The notes: generated by a model not told the origin, from the sequence alone. Positions 16,005-24,480 are shown, counted from the stretch's first letter. The stretch: 38,122 nucleotides of DNA from Actinocrinis puniceicyclus (GCF_018283645.1 NZ_JAGSXH010000059.1:1-38122); one strand, 5' to 3'. Numbers and translations: made by a program.

Positions 16005-16777
16005 ACGCCGTCAGTGTCCTGCGCGACACGGAGCTGATCTTCCGCCGGCAGCTGCGCCTTGCCCTGCGCAACCCGGCGTGGCTGATCATCGGCATCACCC
16101 AGCCGATCCTGTACCTGGCCCTGTTCGGCCCGCTGGTCAAGCACTTCGTCAGTGCCCCCGGCGCGCCCGCGGACGTGGCCTGGCGCATCTTCGTGCCCGG
16201 ATTGCTGGTTCAACTCGGCCTGTTCGGCTCGCTGTTCGTGGGCTTCGCCATCATCGCGGAGTGGCGCGCGGGGGTGATCGAGCGGATGCGGGTCACCCCG
16301 GTCAGCCGGTTCGCGCTGCTGTTCGGGCGGGTGCTGCGCGACGTGATCGCGCTGCTGGTGCAGTCCACCGTGCTGATTCTCACCGGCCTGGTCATGGGCC
16401 TGCGCGCCCCGCTCGGCGGCGTCCTGTTCGCGCTCGCGTTCATCGCGGTGCTGGCGATCAGCATGTCCTCGCTGTCATACGCGGTCGGCCTCGCGCTCAA
16501 GAGCGAGGACGCACTGGCGCCGCTGCTCAACTCGGTCGCCGTCCCGGTGCTGCTGCTCTCGGGCATCCTGCTGCCGATCAGCCGCCAGTCCGCGCCGACC
16601 TGGCTTTACGACCTCTCGCGCATCAACCCGTTCCGCTACATCGTCGACGCCATGCGCGAGGTGTTCCTCGGCGTCTACGCGAACTCGACGGTGCTGTGGG
16701 GCGTCCTGGTCAGCCTCGGGCTCGCGTTCGTGTGCGTCATGGTGGGCGTGCGCCGGTTCCAGATCGAAAGCGGCTGA
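16001..16777 (+). CDS. ABC-2 type permease, DrrB type
   Basis: The 258-residue membrane protein is the partner of the preceding ATPase. It has six predicted helices (about residues 27-45, 61-83, 108-130, 140-160, 172-190 and 229-250) and the ABC-2 landmark ERMRVTPVSRFALLFGR, the coupling region. NPFRYIVDAMREVFLG before the last helix is typical of the DrrB/NodJ type. One such subunit normally dimerises and pairs with two ATPases. The four-base overlap makes co-translation almost certain. No resistance or biosynthesis gene lies next to it, so the cargo is unknown. Confidence 0.92.
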   Translation: MNAVSVLRDTELIFRRQLRLALRNPAWLIIGITQPILYLALFGPLVKHFVSAPGAPADVAWRIFVPGLLVQLGLFGSLFVGFAIIAEWRAGVIERMRVTPVSRFALLFGRVLRDVIALLVQSTVLILTGLVMGLRAPLGGVLFALAFIAVLAISMSSLSYAVGLALKSEDALAPLLNSVAVPVLLLSGILLPISRQSAPTWLYDLSRINPFRYIVDAMREVFLGVYANSTVLWGVLVSLGLAFVCVMVGVRRFQIESG

Positions 16778-16807
16778 GCCGCGCGATCGCCGCCCGCCGG
16801 GCCCGCG

Positions 16808-16880
16808 CGATCGGCGCCGGTTGTCCGCGCTCGGACGTGGCCCGATCGGCGCCGGTTCACAGCTCACGGCGCCGGTTCAC
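16808..16880. repeat. Intergenic direct repeat with a GGCGCCGGTT core
   Basis: CGATCGGCGCCGGTT occurs at 16808-16822 and 16843-16857. A third copy of its core with following bases (GGCGCCGGTTCAC) is at 16868-16880 and covers the stop codon of the next minus-strand gene. This 99-bp gap separates convergent genes and shows no convincing hairpin. Confidence 0.6.
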
Positions 16881-17449
16881 GGCAGCGGCACGGCGAGCCA
16901 GAGGGAGCAGCCGGCGTCCCAGCGCAGCAGCGCGCCGTCGAACTCGGGGGCCTGCAGGTCCAGCGCCGACAGGCCCGCCCACGAGAGGGCCGGCCAACGG
17001 CTCTCGTCGCGGGGCAGCAACAGCACCACCCGCGGGCTGCGCGCCGGGACGGCGCGGCCGCCGGCCAGGTAGGAGTTGCGCCGTTGCTCGGCCCAGCGGT
17101 CCAGCAGCGCGGCCAGCGCGGCCGGGGCCTCGCCCGCCAGCTCCAGCAGCAGGGCCTTGACGAACACGGCGCTCACCGCGACCAGGCCGGGCTCACCGCC
17201 GTTGTGCCGGTCGGTCCCGTCCGCCGCCCGGTCGGCGGGCGCCGCCGTGAACGCGAAGTAAGGTCCTGAGACGGAGTCCGGCCGCCACGACACGGCGAGC
17301 GCGGCCAGGTCCTCCTCGGGCAGATCGGGGTAGCGCCGCCGCAGCGCGACAAGTTGCTCGGCCGCCGCGGCCCGCGCCGCGGCCTGGTGCGCGCCGAAAG
17401 TCCAGTCCGGCCACTCGGCGCGGATGCGGGCCTCGTAGAACTCGCTCAC
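16877..17449 (-). CDS. Conserved-looking protein of unknown function
   Basis: A 190-residue cytoplasmic protein with no family I recognise. The N-terminus is helical (SEFYEARIRAEWPDWTF, then AAARAAAAEQLVALRRRYPDLPEEDLAALAVSW). The middle has a strand-like SGPYFAFTAA and VAVSAVFVKALLLELAG, and the C-terminus ends in short hydrophobic strands (VVLLLPRDESRW, CSLWLAVPLP). Codon use fits a real gene. GTG 17449 is the assumed start; the frame stays open upstream, but further starts would run into the LacI operator and gene. It diverges from the LacI regulator, so the palindrome at 17507 may control both. Confidence 0.65.
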   Translation of the reverse strand: MSEFYEARIRAEWPDWTFGAHQAAARAAAAEQLVALRRRYPDLPEEDLAALAVSWRPDSVSGPYFAFTAAPADRAADGTDRHNGGEPGLVAVSAVFVKALLLELAGEAPAALAALLDRWAEQRRNSYLAGGRAVPARSPRVVLLLPRDESRWPALSWAGLSALDLQAPEFDGALLRWDAGCSLWLAVPLP

Positions 17450-17506
17450 CAGGCTCAGGCTACGCGCTCGCCCGCCGTGCAGACCGAGGTTCGTCCACAA
17501 GCCTGT

Positions 17507-17520
17507 GGAAAGCGCTTTCC
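17507..17520. promoter_or_regulatory. LacI-type operator palindrome GGAAAGCGCTTTCC
   Basis: The 14-bp perfect palindrome GGAAAGCGCTTTCC has the central CG and AAAGCGCTTT core typical of LacI/GalR-family operators. It lies 20 bp upstream of the LacI-family start at 17541 and 57 bp upstream of the divergent gene's start, which fits autorepression and possible shared control. Confidence 0.75.
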
Positions 17521-17540
17521 CATGCGGTAGAGTAACCGGC

Positions 17541-18608
17541 ATGGTCAAGGCGCGGTCCAGGCCCGGCGCGGCGGCGACGACCGGCGCGGTGACGCTCAGC
17601 AGCGTCGCCGAGCGCGCCGGGGTGTCGCTGGCCACGGCCTCGCGGGTGCTGCACGGTTCCGGCGGCCGGGCGGTGGGCGACGCGCTGCGCGCCCGGGTGT
17701 TCGCCGCCGCGCAGCAACTCGGGTACGTCTCCAACGGCCCGGCCCAGGCGCTGGCCCGGGCGTCCAGCTCGGTGGTCGGGCTCGTGGTGCACGACGTGGC
17801 AGACCCCTACTTCTCAGCGATCGCCGCCGGGGCCATGCGCGTGGCCCGGGCGCACGACCTGATGGTGATGGTCGCCGCCACGTTCCGCGACCCCGAGCTC
17901 GAACTCGAATACCTGGCCCGGCTGCGCGCCCAGCGTGCCCGCGCGGTGCTGCTGGCCGGCAGCGGCTTCACCGACCCGGGTTACACCTCCCGGCTCGCCG
18001 CGCAGATCGAGGGTTTCGAGCGCCAGGGCGGTCGGGTCGCGCTCGTCGGCCAGCACGGTGTGCCCGCGGACGCGGTACTCCCCGGTCATCGCGAGGGCGC
18101 TGCCGAGGCGGCGCGCTACCTGTGGGAGCTGGGCCATCGGCGCATCGCCGTGGTCTGCGGGCCGCGTGCGCTGGAGACCGTCGCGCACCGGCTGGACGGG
18201 ATCCGTGAGGCGCTGCGCGGGCTCGGCGCCGACCTGGCCGAGCGCGACGTCGTCGAGGCCGACTTCACCCGGTCCGGCGGCCGCACCGCGACGCTGGAAC
18301 TGCTGCGCCGCAACCCCGGGGTGACCGCGATCCTCGCTCTCAATGACCTGATGGCGGCGGGCGCGCTGGCGGCGCTGCGCGAAGAGCGACGGGCCGTGCC
18401 CGCCGAGGTCTCCGTGATCGGGTTCGACGATCTGCCTCAGGCCGCTGATCTGCACCCGGCGCTGACCACCGTGCGCCTGCCGCTGGAGGAGATCGGCGAA
18501 CGCGCGCTGCGCCTGATCCTGGAGGAGGAGCCCGGGTACGCCCCGCGCGCGGTACCCGTGCCGGCGACGCTCGTGATGCGGGCGAGCACCGGGCCCGCGC
18601 CGCGCTGA
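17541..18608 (+). CDS. LacI-family transcriptional regulator
   Basis: A 355-residue repressor with a helix-turn-helix at about 16-40 (TLSSVAERAGVSLATASRVLHG), a hinge helix, and a type I periplasmic-binding-like sensor domain. The sensor shows VVGLVVHDVADPYFSAIAAGA, LGHRRIAVVCGPRA, ILALNDLMAAGALAAL, and VSVIGFDDLPQAADLHPALTTVR near the C-terminus. Start ATG 17541 puts the HTH at the normal distance. A perfect LacI-type palindrome sits just upstream. No sugar-metabolism gene is adjacent, so the effector, probably a sugar, is unknown and its targets may lie elsewhere. Confidence 0.92.
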   Translation: MVKARSRPGAAATTGAVTLSSVAERAGVSLATASRVLHGSGGRAVGDALRARVFAAAQQLGYVSNGPAQALARASSSVVGLVVHDVADPYFSAIAAGAMRVARAHDLMVMVAATFRDPELELEYLARLRAQRARAVLLAGSGFTDPGYTSRLAAQIEGFERQGGRVALVGQHGVPADAVLPGHREGAAEAARYLWELGHRRIAVVCGPRALETVAHRLDGIREALRGLGADLAERDVVEADFTRSGGRTATLELLRRNPGVTAILALNDLMAAGALAALREERRAVPAEVSVIGFDDLPQAADLHPALTTVRLPLEEIGERALRLILEEEPGYAPRAVPVPATLVMRASTGPAPR

Positions 18609-18633
18609 GCCGGCCCGAACGGGCCGAAAGCGG

Positions 18634-18879
18634 TCAGAACCGCTCGGACTTGCCGTACCACGAGCGGCCCGCCCGCCGCCGCACGATCGCCCGCACCACG
18701 ACCGCCACCACCGCCAGGACCACGATCCACACCACCACCGAGCCCAGGCTGAAGCGCCACAGGGCGTGCCAGGCCAGATGGTGGAAGATGCGGTGCCCGA
18801 AACCGGACCCGGTGGAATGGCGGCCCAGCCTGCGCAGCGGAAAACGCGATAAGCCCTCGCTCGTGAGCACGGCGTGCAC
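18634..18879 (-). CDS. Small single-pass membrane protein
   Basis: An 81-residue protein with one strong membrane helix (SVVVWIVVLAVVAVVVRAIV, about residues 47-66) followed by an Arg-rich cytoplasmic tail. The first 45 residues are basic with several His (GHRIFHHLAWHALW) and could be amphipathic. I recognise no family. GTG 18879 is supported by a GAGGGGG sequence about 8 nt upstream. The gene is convergent with the LacI gene; the 25-bp gap holds a short CGGCCCG/CGGGCCG inverted repeat that may end both transcripts. Confidence 0.6.
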   Translation of the reverse strand: MHAVLTSEGLSRFPLRRLGRHSTGSGFGHRIFHHLAWHALWRFSLGSVVVWIVVLAVVAVVVRAIVRRRAGRSWYGKSERF

Positions 18880-18994
18880 CGCGCCACCCCCTCGCAGAGA
18901 CCTCGTGGAGACCCCGGTCCGGCGCCGCGCCGACCGCGCACCGGACGCACCACCTCATGGGGAGGCTAGCAGACCGGGCAATCCAGTTCGCGGC

Positions 18995-19043
18995 GCGGTG
19001 CGCTGCGCTGCGGTGCGGTGCGGTGCGGTGCGGTGCGCTGCGC
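18995..19043. repeat. GCGGT/GCGCT pentamer tandem repeat
   Basis: About nine to ten head-to-tail 5-bp units, mainly GCGGT with some GCGCT, lie in the 345-bp gap (18880-19224) before the NADH dehydrogenase gene. The remainder of this gap holds a small CTTCCA/TGGAAG inverted repeat (19088-19106) and presumably the promoter of the next gene, but no clear promoter boxes. Confidence 0.8.
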
Positions 19044-19224
19044 GTGGTCCGGCGCCGCCTGGGCCGGCTGCCGAGCGAATGAGGCTACTTCCATCAAGGC
19101 TGGAAGACCACATGGCGGTCCTGACTTGACGCGGCCGGCGCCCCGGTGTGGGTTTGATGGCGAAGGGTACGCGTGGAAGCACTGGCGGGGTTCTCGCTCG
19201 CGGAGGAAAACTGGGAGGCAGAGC

Positions 19225-20622
19225 ATGACGGTGGAGACCGGCCACACGTCGGAGAGGGGTGCCCGGGACGGCGGCGGCGGTAAGCACCGCGTCGTGATCG
19301 TCGGATCCGGTTTCGGCGCGTTGTTCGCGACCCGCGCGCTGAGCCACGCGAACGTACAGGTCACGATGGTGGCCGCGACCCCGCACCATCTCTTCCAGCC
19401 GCTGCTGTACCAGGTCGCCACCGGCATCCTGTCGCAGGGCGAGATCGCTCCGGCGACCCGGGAGATCCTGGCCCGGCAGCGCAACGCCGACGTGCTGCTC
19501 GGCGAGGTCTTCGACGTCGATCTGAACGCGCGCAGGCTCGCCGCCCGGGCGCCGGGCACCGGCGAGTTGTTCCACGTCGAATACGACAGCCTGATCGTCG
19601 CCACCGGCGCGACGCAGTCCTACTTCGGCAACGACGCCTTCGCGCAGTTCGCTCCCGGCCTCAAGAGCATCGACGACGCCCTGGAACTGCGCGGACGCAT
19701 CTTCGGTGCGTTCGAGCTCGCGGAACTTGAGCCCGACCCCGAGGTGCAGCGCAGCCGACTGACCTTCGTGGTGGTGGGAGCCGGCGCTACCGGTGTCGAG
19801 ATGGCCGGGCAGATCGCCGAGCTGGCGCACCGGGCGCTGGTGGGGGAGTACCGCCGGATCGACACGCGCGAGGCCCGCATCATCCTGCTCGACGCCGCGC
19901 CGATGGTGCTGCCCACCTTCGGCGATCCGCTCTCCGCCAAGGCCGCCGAGCGGCTGCGCCGGCTCGGCGTGGAGGTCCGCCTCGGCGCGATGGTGGTCGG
20001 CCTGGACGCCGGAGGCATCGAGATCAAGACCGAGGACGGCGGCCGCGAGCGGATCGATGCGCTGACCAAGATCTGGGCCGCCGGCGTGGCCGCCTCGCCG
20101 CTGGGCCGGTTGCTCGCCGAGCGCGCCGGAGCCGAGGTGGACCGGGCCGGGCGGGTGAAGGTCAACCCGGACTGTTCGCTGCCCGGCCATCCGAACGTGT
20201 TCGTGGTCGGCGACCTGATGGCGCTGAACCTGCCGGGCGTGGCCCAGGTCGCGATCCAGAGCGGCCGGCACGCCGCGCGGCAGATCATGCTGCGCTTGGA
20301 CGGCGAACCGGCCGGGGAGAGGTTCCACTACCACGACAAGGGCAGCATGGCGACGGTGTCCAGGTTCGACGCCGTGGCCAGCATCGGCAGGCTCAGGCTC
20401 AGCGGCTTCACGGCGTGGCTGCTGTGGCTGGTGGTGCACCTCATGTACCTGGTGGGTTTCAAGAACCGGGTGACCACGGTGTTGCACTGGGCGGTCAGCT
20501 TCGTCGGCCGCGGCCGCGCGGAGCGCGCGGTCACGGCGCAGCAGGTATTCGCGCGCACCGTGATGGAGAAGAGTGCCGCGCAGGAGCTGATCGAGCCGGA
20601 GAGCCGCGCGGGCGTCGAGTGA
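19225..20622 (+). CDS. ndh: Type II NADH dehydrogenase (NDH-2)
   Basis: The 465-residue flavoprotein oxidises NADH and passes electrons to menaquinone at the inner face of the membrane without pumping protons. The FAD motif VIVGSGFGALFATRAL is at 25-40, FQPLLYQVATGILS is the family's substrate region, and the NADH motif VVVGAGATGVEMAG is at about 182-195. NVFVVGDLM is the C-terminal FAD contact. Hydrophobic segments at about 398-440 (GFTAWLLWLVVHLMYLVG) anchor it to the membrane. ATG 19225 follows GGGAGG at a good distance. The gene stands alone, with its own 5' region. Confidence 0.93.
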   Translation: MTVETGHTSERGARDGGGGKHRVVIVGSGFGALFATRALSHANVQVTMVAATPHHLFQPLLYQVATGILSQGEIAPATREILARQRNADVLLGEVFDVDLNARRLAARAPGTGELFHVEYDSLIVATGATQSYFGNDAFAQFAPGLKSIDDALELRGRIFGAFELAELEPDPEVQRSRLTFVVVGAGATGVEMAGQIAELAHRALVGEYRRIDTREARIILLDAAPMVLPTFGDPLSAKAAERLRRLGVEVRLGAMVVGLDAGGIEIKTEDGGRERIDALTKIWAAGVAASPLGRLLAERAGAEVDRAGRVKVNPDCSLPGHPNVFVVGDLMALNLPGVAQVAIQSGRHAARQIMLRLDGEPAGERFHYHDKGSMATVSRFDAVASIGRLRLSGFTAWLLWLVVHLMYLVGFKNRVTTVLHWAVSFVGRGRAERAVTAQQVFARTVMEKSAAQELIEPESRAGVE

Positions 20623-20757
20623 CGCCGGCGCGGCGCTCCCGGTGGTCCGCCGGGACGGGCGGCGGCGCGGGGCGGCCATACGGGGTTGACCTGGGCAGAG
20701 CGCGCGTGACGCCGATTAATATCTGCGCAAAGCCCTTGCCACTGTGACAGAGCTCAC

Positions 20758-20787
20758 TTACCGTCCAGTAACACTACCGGCCGGTAG
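20758..20787. promoter_or_regulatory. Two adjacent TetR-like palindromes upstream of the lipase
   Basis: TTACCGTCCAGTAA (20758-20771, imperfect) and CTACCGGCCGGTAG (20774-20787, perfect) share a YTACCG...GTAR layout and are spaced 16 bp centre to centre. They lie about 65-95 bp before the lipase ATG in the 228-bp gap 20623-20850. Motifs of this kind are bound by TetR-family regulators in actinobacteria. The regulator is not in this window. Confidence 0.5.
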
Positions 20788-20850
20788 CTATGACGGTCGC
20801 AATGCCGCGACCGGCTCCGTGCACTACCCGTCCTGTCACGGAGGACACCC

Positions 20851-21915
20851 ATGGCTCCGGCCCACCCACGCCCATCGCAGACCCCTGGCAGCCAGACCCC
20901 TGACCGCCCAGTCGCTCACCGCCGGCTCGCCGACCAGTCGGCGCACAGGCCCGGCAGCTTCGCCGGCCGCCGCAACGCCGCCCGGCGCCGCACCCAGCGC
21001 ACCTTCCTCAGTGTCCTGACGGCGGTGCTGCTCGCGGCAGCCGCCGGCGTCACCTCCGCCGCGTCGCCGGCCGCGGCTTCCGCCACCTACCCCGTGCCGT
21101 ACAGCTTCGCCGCCGGCATCGGCGCCGAACTGCTCTCGCCCGGGTCCGCCCCGCCCGGCTCCAACGACTTCTCGTGTAAGCCCTCTGCGGCGCATCCGTA
21201 CCCTGTCGTCCTGGTGCACGGCACCTTCGCCGACATGACGGACTCCTGGCAGGCGCTCTCCCCGCTGCTGGCGGACCACGGCTACTGCGTGTTCGCCCTC
21301 AACTACGGCGGCTCGCCGGGCAACCTGTTCCAGGGCTACCAGGAGATCTCCGCGGGCGCCGGGGAACTGGCCGCCTTCGTCGACCAGGTTCTGGCCGCGA
21401 CCGGCGCCGCGAAGGTCGACATCGTCGGCCACTCGCAGGGCGGCATGATGCCGCGCTACTACCTGGACTTCCTCGGCGGCGCGGCGAAGGTGGACGCGCT
21501 GGTCGGCCTCTCGCCGTCGAATCACGGTACGAACCTCGACGGCCTGTTCGGCCTGCTCGCCGCCTTCCCCGGCGGCTCGTCCTTCCTCGGTTCGCTGTGC
21601 GCGGCGTGCACGGAGCAAGCCGTCGGTTCGTCGTTCCTGACGCACCTGAACGCCGGCGGCGACACCGTGCCGGGCGTGCGTTACACCGTGATCGCGACCA
21701 AGTACGACGAGGTCGTCACGCCTTACTCCACTCAGTTCCTGGCCGGATCGCAGGTCACGAACATCACGCTGCAGAACCAGTGCGGGATCGACTTCGCCGA
21801 CCACCTGGCCGTGATCTACGACCCGGTCGCGCTCAACGACGTGCTCAACGCCCTGGATCCGGCGCATCAGATCCCGGTCGGCTGCACTTTCGTGTTGCCC
21901 GTACTCGGCGGCTGA
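20851..21915 (+). CDS. Secreted triacylglycerol lipase (alpha/beta hydrolase)
   Basis: The 354-residue extracellular lipase/esterase has a long Arg-rich leader (about 50 residues), a hydrophobic core (TFLSVLTAVLLAAAAGV) and a probable cleavage after SPAAA-SA near residue 77. The oxyanion region is VVLVHGTF, the nucleophile Ser195 lies in GHSQGG, and Asp286 (KYDEVVTP) and His318 (ADHLAV) complete the triad. Cys at about 109/146 and 250/253 and 311/343 probably form disulfides, as in Streptomyces-type lipases. GGAGG is about 8 nt before ATG 20851. The convergent hairpin at 21961 ends it. It probably hydrolyses environmental acyl esters. Confidence 0.9.
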   Translation: MAPAHPRPSQTPGSQTPDRPVAHRRLADQSAHRPGSFAGRRNAARRRTQRTFLSVLTAVLLAAAAGVTSAASPAAASATYPVPYSFAAGIGAELLSPGSAPPGSNDFSCKPSAAHPYPVVLVHGTFADMTDSWQALSPLLADHGYCVFALNYGGSPGNLFQGYQEISAGAGELAAFVDQVLAATGAAKVDIVGHSQGGMMPRYYLDFLGGAAKVDALVGLSPSNHGTNLDGLFGLLAAFPGGSSFLGSLCAACTEQAVGSSFLTHLNAGGDTVPGVRYTVIATKYDEVVTPYSTQFLAGSQVTNITLQNQCGIDFADHLAVIYDPVALNDVLNALDPAHQIPVGCTFVLPVLGG

Positions 21916-21960
21916 GCCCGGCCCGGCCGCGAACCGAGCGGACACACTCAGCACGCAAGG

Positions 21961-22000
21961 CGTCCCCGCGGCCTGGGCCGAGACCCAAGCCGCGGGGACG
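21961..22000. terminator. Long bidirectional hairpin between lipase and glycosidase
   Basis: CGTCCCCGCGGC (21961-21972) pairs perfectly with 21989-22000, and an inner TGGG/CCCA stem closes a 6-nt loop after one mismatch. It sits in the 143-bp gap between the convergent lipase and glycosidase genes and can terminate both. Confidence 0.75.
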
Positions 22001-22058
22001 ATGCGGTCTCCTCGCGGCACGAAAGCGGCCGCCCGCCCCGAACCCGGTTCAGGGCATA

Positions 22059-24164
22059 TCAGGAGGTGTATGTGGTGGCGCAGACGGTTCCGTTGAGGGT
22101 GAACGACGCGGGCGAGGGGTCGGGCCCGTTCTGGTTTCCCACGAACCCGAAGCTGATCGTGTTGCCGCCGTTCGCGGCGAGGTAGCCGTTGTACGTGCCC
22201 GGCGTCACGATCACGTTCTGCCCGTTCTCGGCGAAGTTCGCGTTCCAGGTGCTGCTGGAGACCGACTGCGTGGTGGTGGGGAAGCTGAAGGCGAGGGTCC
22301 AGCCGGTGATCGGGGTGGGCCCGTTGTTGGTCACCGAGATGTTCGCCACGTAGCCGCTGCCCCAGCCGGTGGCGTGGTTGAAGCTCACCGCGCACGTGCT
22401 GTCGTGAGGTGTGCCCGTGATGAAGGTGACCGGCAGCGAGGGGCGCGAGAGGAAGCCCCTCTGGTCGGTGGCCAGCACGTTGAGTGTGTAAGTCGTGCCG
22501 GGCAGCAGGTTCTGCGCGGTGAAGGAGGTCGAGGTGGACTCGCCGAGCAGCACGCTGTTGGTGCCCTGCTGCTGGTAGATCTCGTAGCGGGTGACGTCCG
22601 CTCCGGTGGAGGGCTGCCAGGAGATCGTCGCGGTGCTCGCGCCGACCTGGCCCGCCGCCGGGCCGCCGGGAGCGGTGAGCGTGGTGTCGATCGGGTTGTC
22701 GGGCGACGGGTCGAGCTTGAGCGTCACGATCGAGTACGGCGGGACGACCTGGGTGCCGGCCGTGCCCACCTGCGCGGTGGTGATCGAGGTGGCCTCGTCG
22801 CCGTAGGTGTACACGGTCGGGGTGGCGCTGCTGGGCGTCCAGCCGGTGTAGTCGAGGTTCACCGTGTAGGACGTGTTCGGGTCCTTGTTGACCAGCTCGA
22901 CGCTGAGCCGGCCGTCGGCGTTGCGCGCGGCGTGCGCGGAAACCAGGGGGTTGTCCGTGCCGGCCTTGATCAGCGTGTCCCCGGGTCGTGCGACCTTGCT
23001 GAGCATCTGCAGGCCGTAGTACGAGGGGAACGGGGTGTTCAGCGGCGGCTCGCAGACGTTGCTGCTGTTGCAGTTGCCGCTGGAGAGCAGGCCGCCGTCG
23101 CCGTAGTCGGTGGCTCCGTCGGGAGCGGTGGTGACCGAGCCCATGCCGTTGCGGGTGTCCCAGTAGTCCACGGTGAAGGCGCCGTTCTCCAGCGCGGTGA
23201 AGTAGACGTCCGCGTTGTACAGCGCGCCGGGCTGGGTGTCCGCCTGGTAGGTGTTCTCGGTCTCGGTGACCGCGATGCCGATGTTCGGCGCGTTGCTCCC
23301 GGCGTACTGGTTGATCTCCTGGCGCACCTGCGCCAGCTCGGCGGGCAGCTGCCGGGTCTGCTGTAGGGAGTCGGCGGCGGAGGTCGGGCCGTTCGGGTAG
23401 TAGTGCAGGATCGCGAAGTCGACGTACGGCCCCACGATCGGCAGGACCACCTGGTTCCAGTCCCCGCTGTCGCCGGAGGCGACGACGCCGTCGGGCCAGC
23501 CGTCCGGCAGGGTGAGCACCACCCCGATCTTGACGCTCGGATCGACCGCCTTCATCGCCTGCGCGTACTGCACCACGTTGTTCGCGTAGGCCGCCGGGCT
23601 CTTACTGGCGTGGTCGTCCAGTTCCCAGTCGGCGCCGTAGTAGCCGTTGCCGTAGACCTCGTTGCCGATCTCCCAGTACTTCACCCCGTAGCCCTTGGTC
23701 ACGTTCGCGTACCGCACCCAGTCGGCGGCCTCCTGCGGCGTGCCGGTGCCGTAGTTCGCGATGAGGATCGCCTGCGCGCCCATGGTCTTGACGGTGCCCA
23801 TGAAGGCGTCGAAGCCGGTGCCGGGAGCGACGTATCCGCCCCCGGACACGGTGCCGGTCTGCCAGTGGAATCCGTCCCCGTATGAACCGCCGGGATAGCG
23901 CATCATGCCGACGCCGGCCTGGCCCAGCAGGTTCGCGGTCGCCGGGGTGTTCATGTTCGCGTCCCAAACCGCCTGGTTGGCGCCGTAAGCCGTGCCGCCG
24001 ACGGTGCCGAGACCTTCGTCGGCGTTCACCGTCACGGTCACGCTCGCCGTCGCCGCGTGGGCCGCGGTACCGCCCGTCCCGGCCGGCGCGCCGACCAGCG
24101 CGGCCGCCAGGGCCGCGACGGACCACAGCGGTCGCCTATGGCCGCGCGAAACCGAAAACTGCAT
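22059..24164 (-). CDS. Secreted clan GH-A glycosidase (arabinofuranosidase-like) with Fn3 and CBM2
   Basis: A 701-residue exported enzyme: signal peptide 1-37 (cleavage after AHA), catalytic TIM barrel plus beta domain at ~43-488, fibronectin type III at ~495-585, and CBM2 at ~589-697 bounded by Cys591 and Cys695. The probable acid/base is Glu169 in WEIGNEVYGNG and the probable nucleophile Glu301 in AVTETEN, as in retaining clan GH-A enzymes such as GH51/GH39. Relatives are often labelled alpha-L-arabinofuranosidase or cellulose-binding protein; the exact GH family and substrate are unproven. The CBM2 implies binding to cellulose or xylan. A GAGAG sequence precedes ATG 24164. It diverges from its paralogue at 24644, with which it shares 70 identical bases. 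Confidence 0.85.
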   Translation of the reverse strand: MQFSVSRGHRRPLWSVAALAAALVGAPAGTGGTAAHAATASVTVTVNADEGLGTVGGTAYGANQAVWDANMNTPATANLLGQAGVGMMRYPGGSYGDGFHWQTGTVSGGGYVAPGTGFDAFMGTVKTMGAQAILIANYGTGTPQEAADWVRYANVTKGYGVKYWEIGNEVYGNGYYGADWELDDHASKSPAAYANNVVQYAQAMKAVDPSVKIGVVLTLPDGWPDGVVASGDSGDWNQVVLPIVGPYVDFAILHYYPNGPTSAADSLQQTRQLPAELAQVRQEINQYAGSNAPNIGIAVTETENTYQADTQPGALYNADVYFTALENGAFTVDYWDTRNGMGSVTTAPDGATDYGDGGLLSSGNCNSSNVCEPPLNTPFPSYYGLQMLSKVARPGDTLIKAGTDNPLVSAHAARNADGRLSVELVNKDPNTSYTVNLDYTGWTPSSATPTVYTYGDEATSITTAQVGTAGTQVVPPYSIVTLKLDPSPDNPIDTTLTAPGGPAAGQVGASTATISWQPSTGADVTRYEIYQQQGTNSVLLGESTSTSFTAQNLLPGTTYTLNVLATDQRGFLSRPSLPVTFITGTPHDSTCAVSFNHATGWGSGYVANISVTNNGPTPITGWTLAFSFPTTTQSVSSSTWNANFAENGQNVIVTPGTYNGYLAANGGNTISFGFVGNQNGPDPSPASFTLNGTVCATTYTS

Positions 24165-24371
24165 GTATCTCTCGCTTTCTGCGCCGCTGATACGCGGGAA
24201 ACCTGGTGGTAGCGGAAGGTGAGCCGAGCGCTGTCATGGTGCGAAGGGTGCGTCGGCGCAGTCAAGCAAACCCGAGCCCTGATGCATCAGGGCACTGCCA
24301 CGCGGTGGCGCGCCGCGCAGGTGGGGAGCGCGCGGCGGTCGCAGGCTGTCGCGGTTGCTGTAGCCGCGCGA

Positions 24372-24386
24372 CGCGAAAGTTTCGCG
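24372..24386. promoter_or_regulatory. Operator CGCGAAAGTTTCGCG
   Basis: This 15-bp perfect palindrome with one central base lies in the 479-bp divergent region (24165-24643) of the two glycosidase genes. Its GAAA-N-TTTC core resembles operators of LacI-family xylan/arabinoxylan regulators of streptomycetes such as BxlR. The regulator at 26764 is a natural candidate. The rest of the region shows no clear -35/-10 pair and no gene. Confidence 0.7.
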
Positions 24387-24471
24387 CGATGATGAACTTC
24401 CCGCGAACCGCCGCTCCGGGCCGTCGAGGCCTTCGCGACCGCGTGTCAGCCCACGTGGGATCGGGCTACTC

Positions 24472-24480
24472 GAAACTTTC
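24472..24480. promoter_or_regulatory. Second operator core GAAACTTTC
   Basis: GAAACTTTC is the reverse complement of the GAAAGTTTC core at 24375-24383 and sits 97 bp away, within CGAAACTTTCCG. It lies on the side of the plus-strand glycosidase, about 165 bp before its start. Two sites of the same core in one divergent region suggest joint repression. Confidence 0.6.

Noticed and set aside
19078-19128. A 16-codon ORF upstream of ndh as a possible leader peptide
   Set aside because: It has no clear ribosome site or terminator-antiterminator pair, and the peptide carries no run of regulatory codons.
18955-20679. A 574-residue minus-strand open frame opposite the NADH dehydrogenase
   Set aside because: NDH-2 motifs on the plus strand are complete; the antisense product has no recognisable domain.
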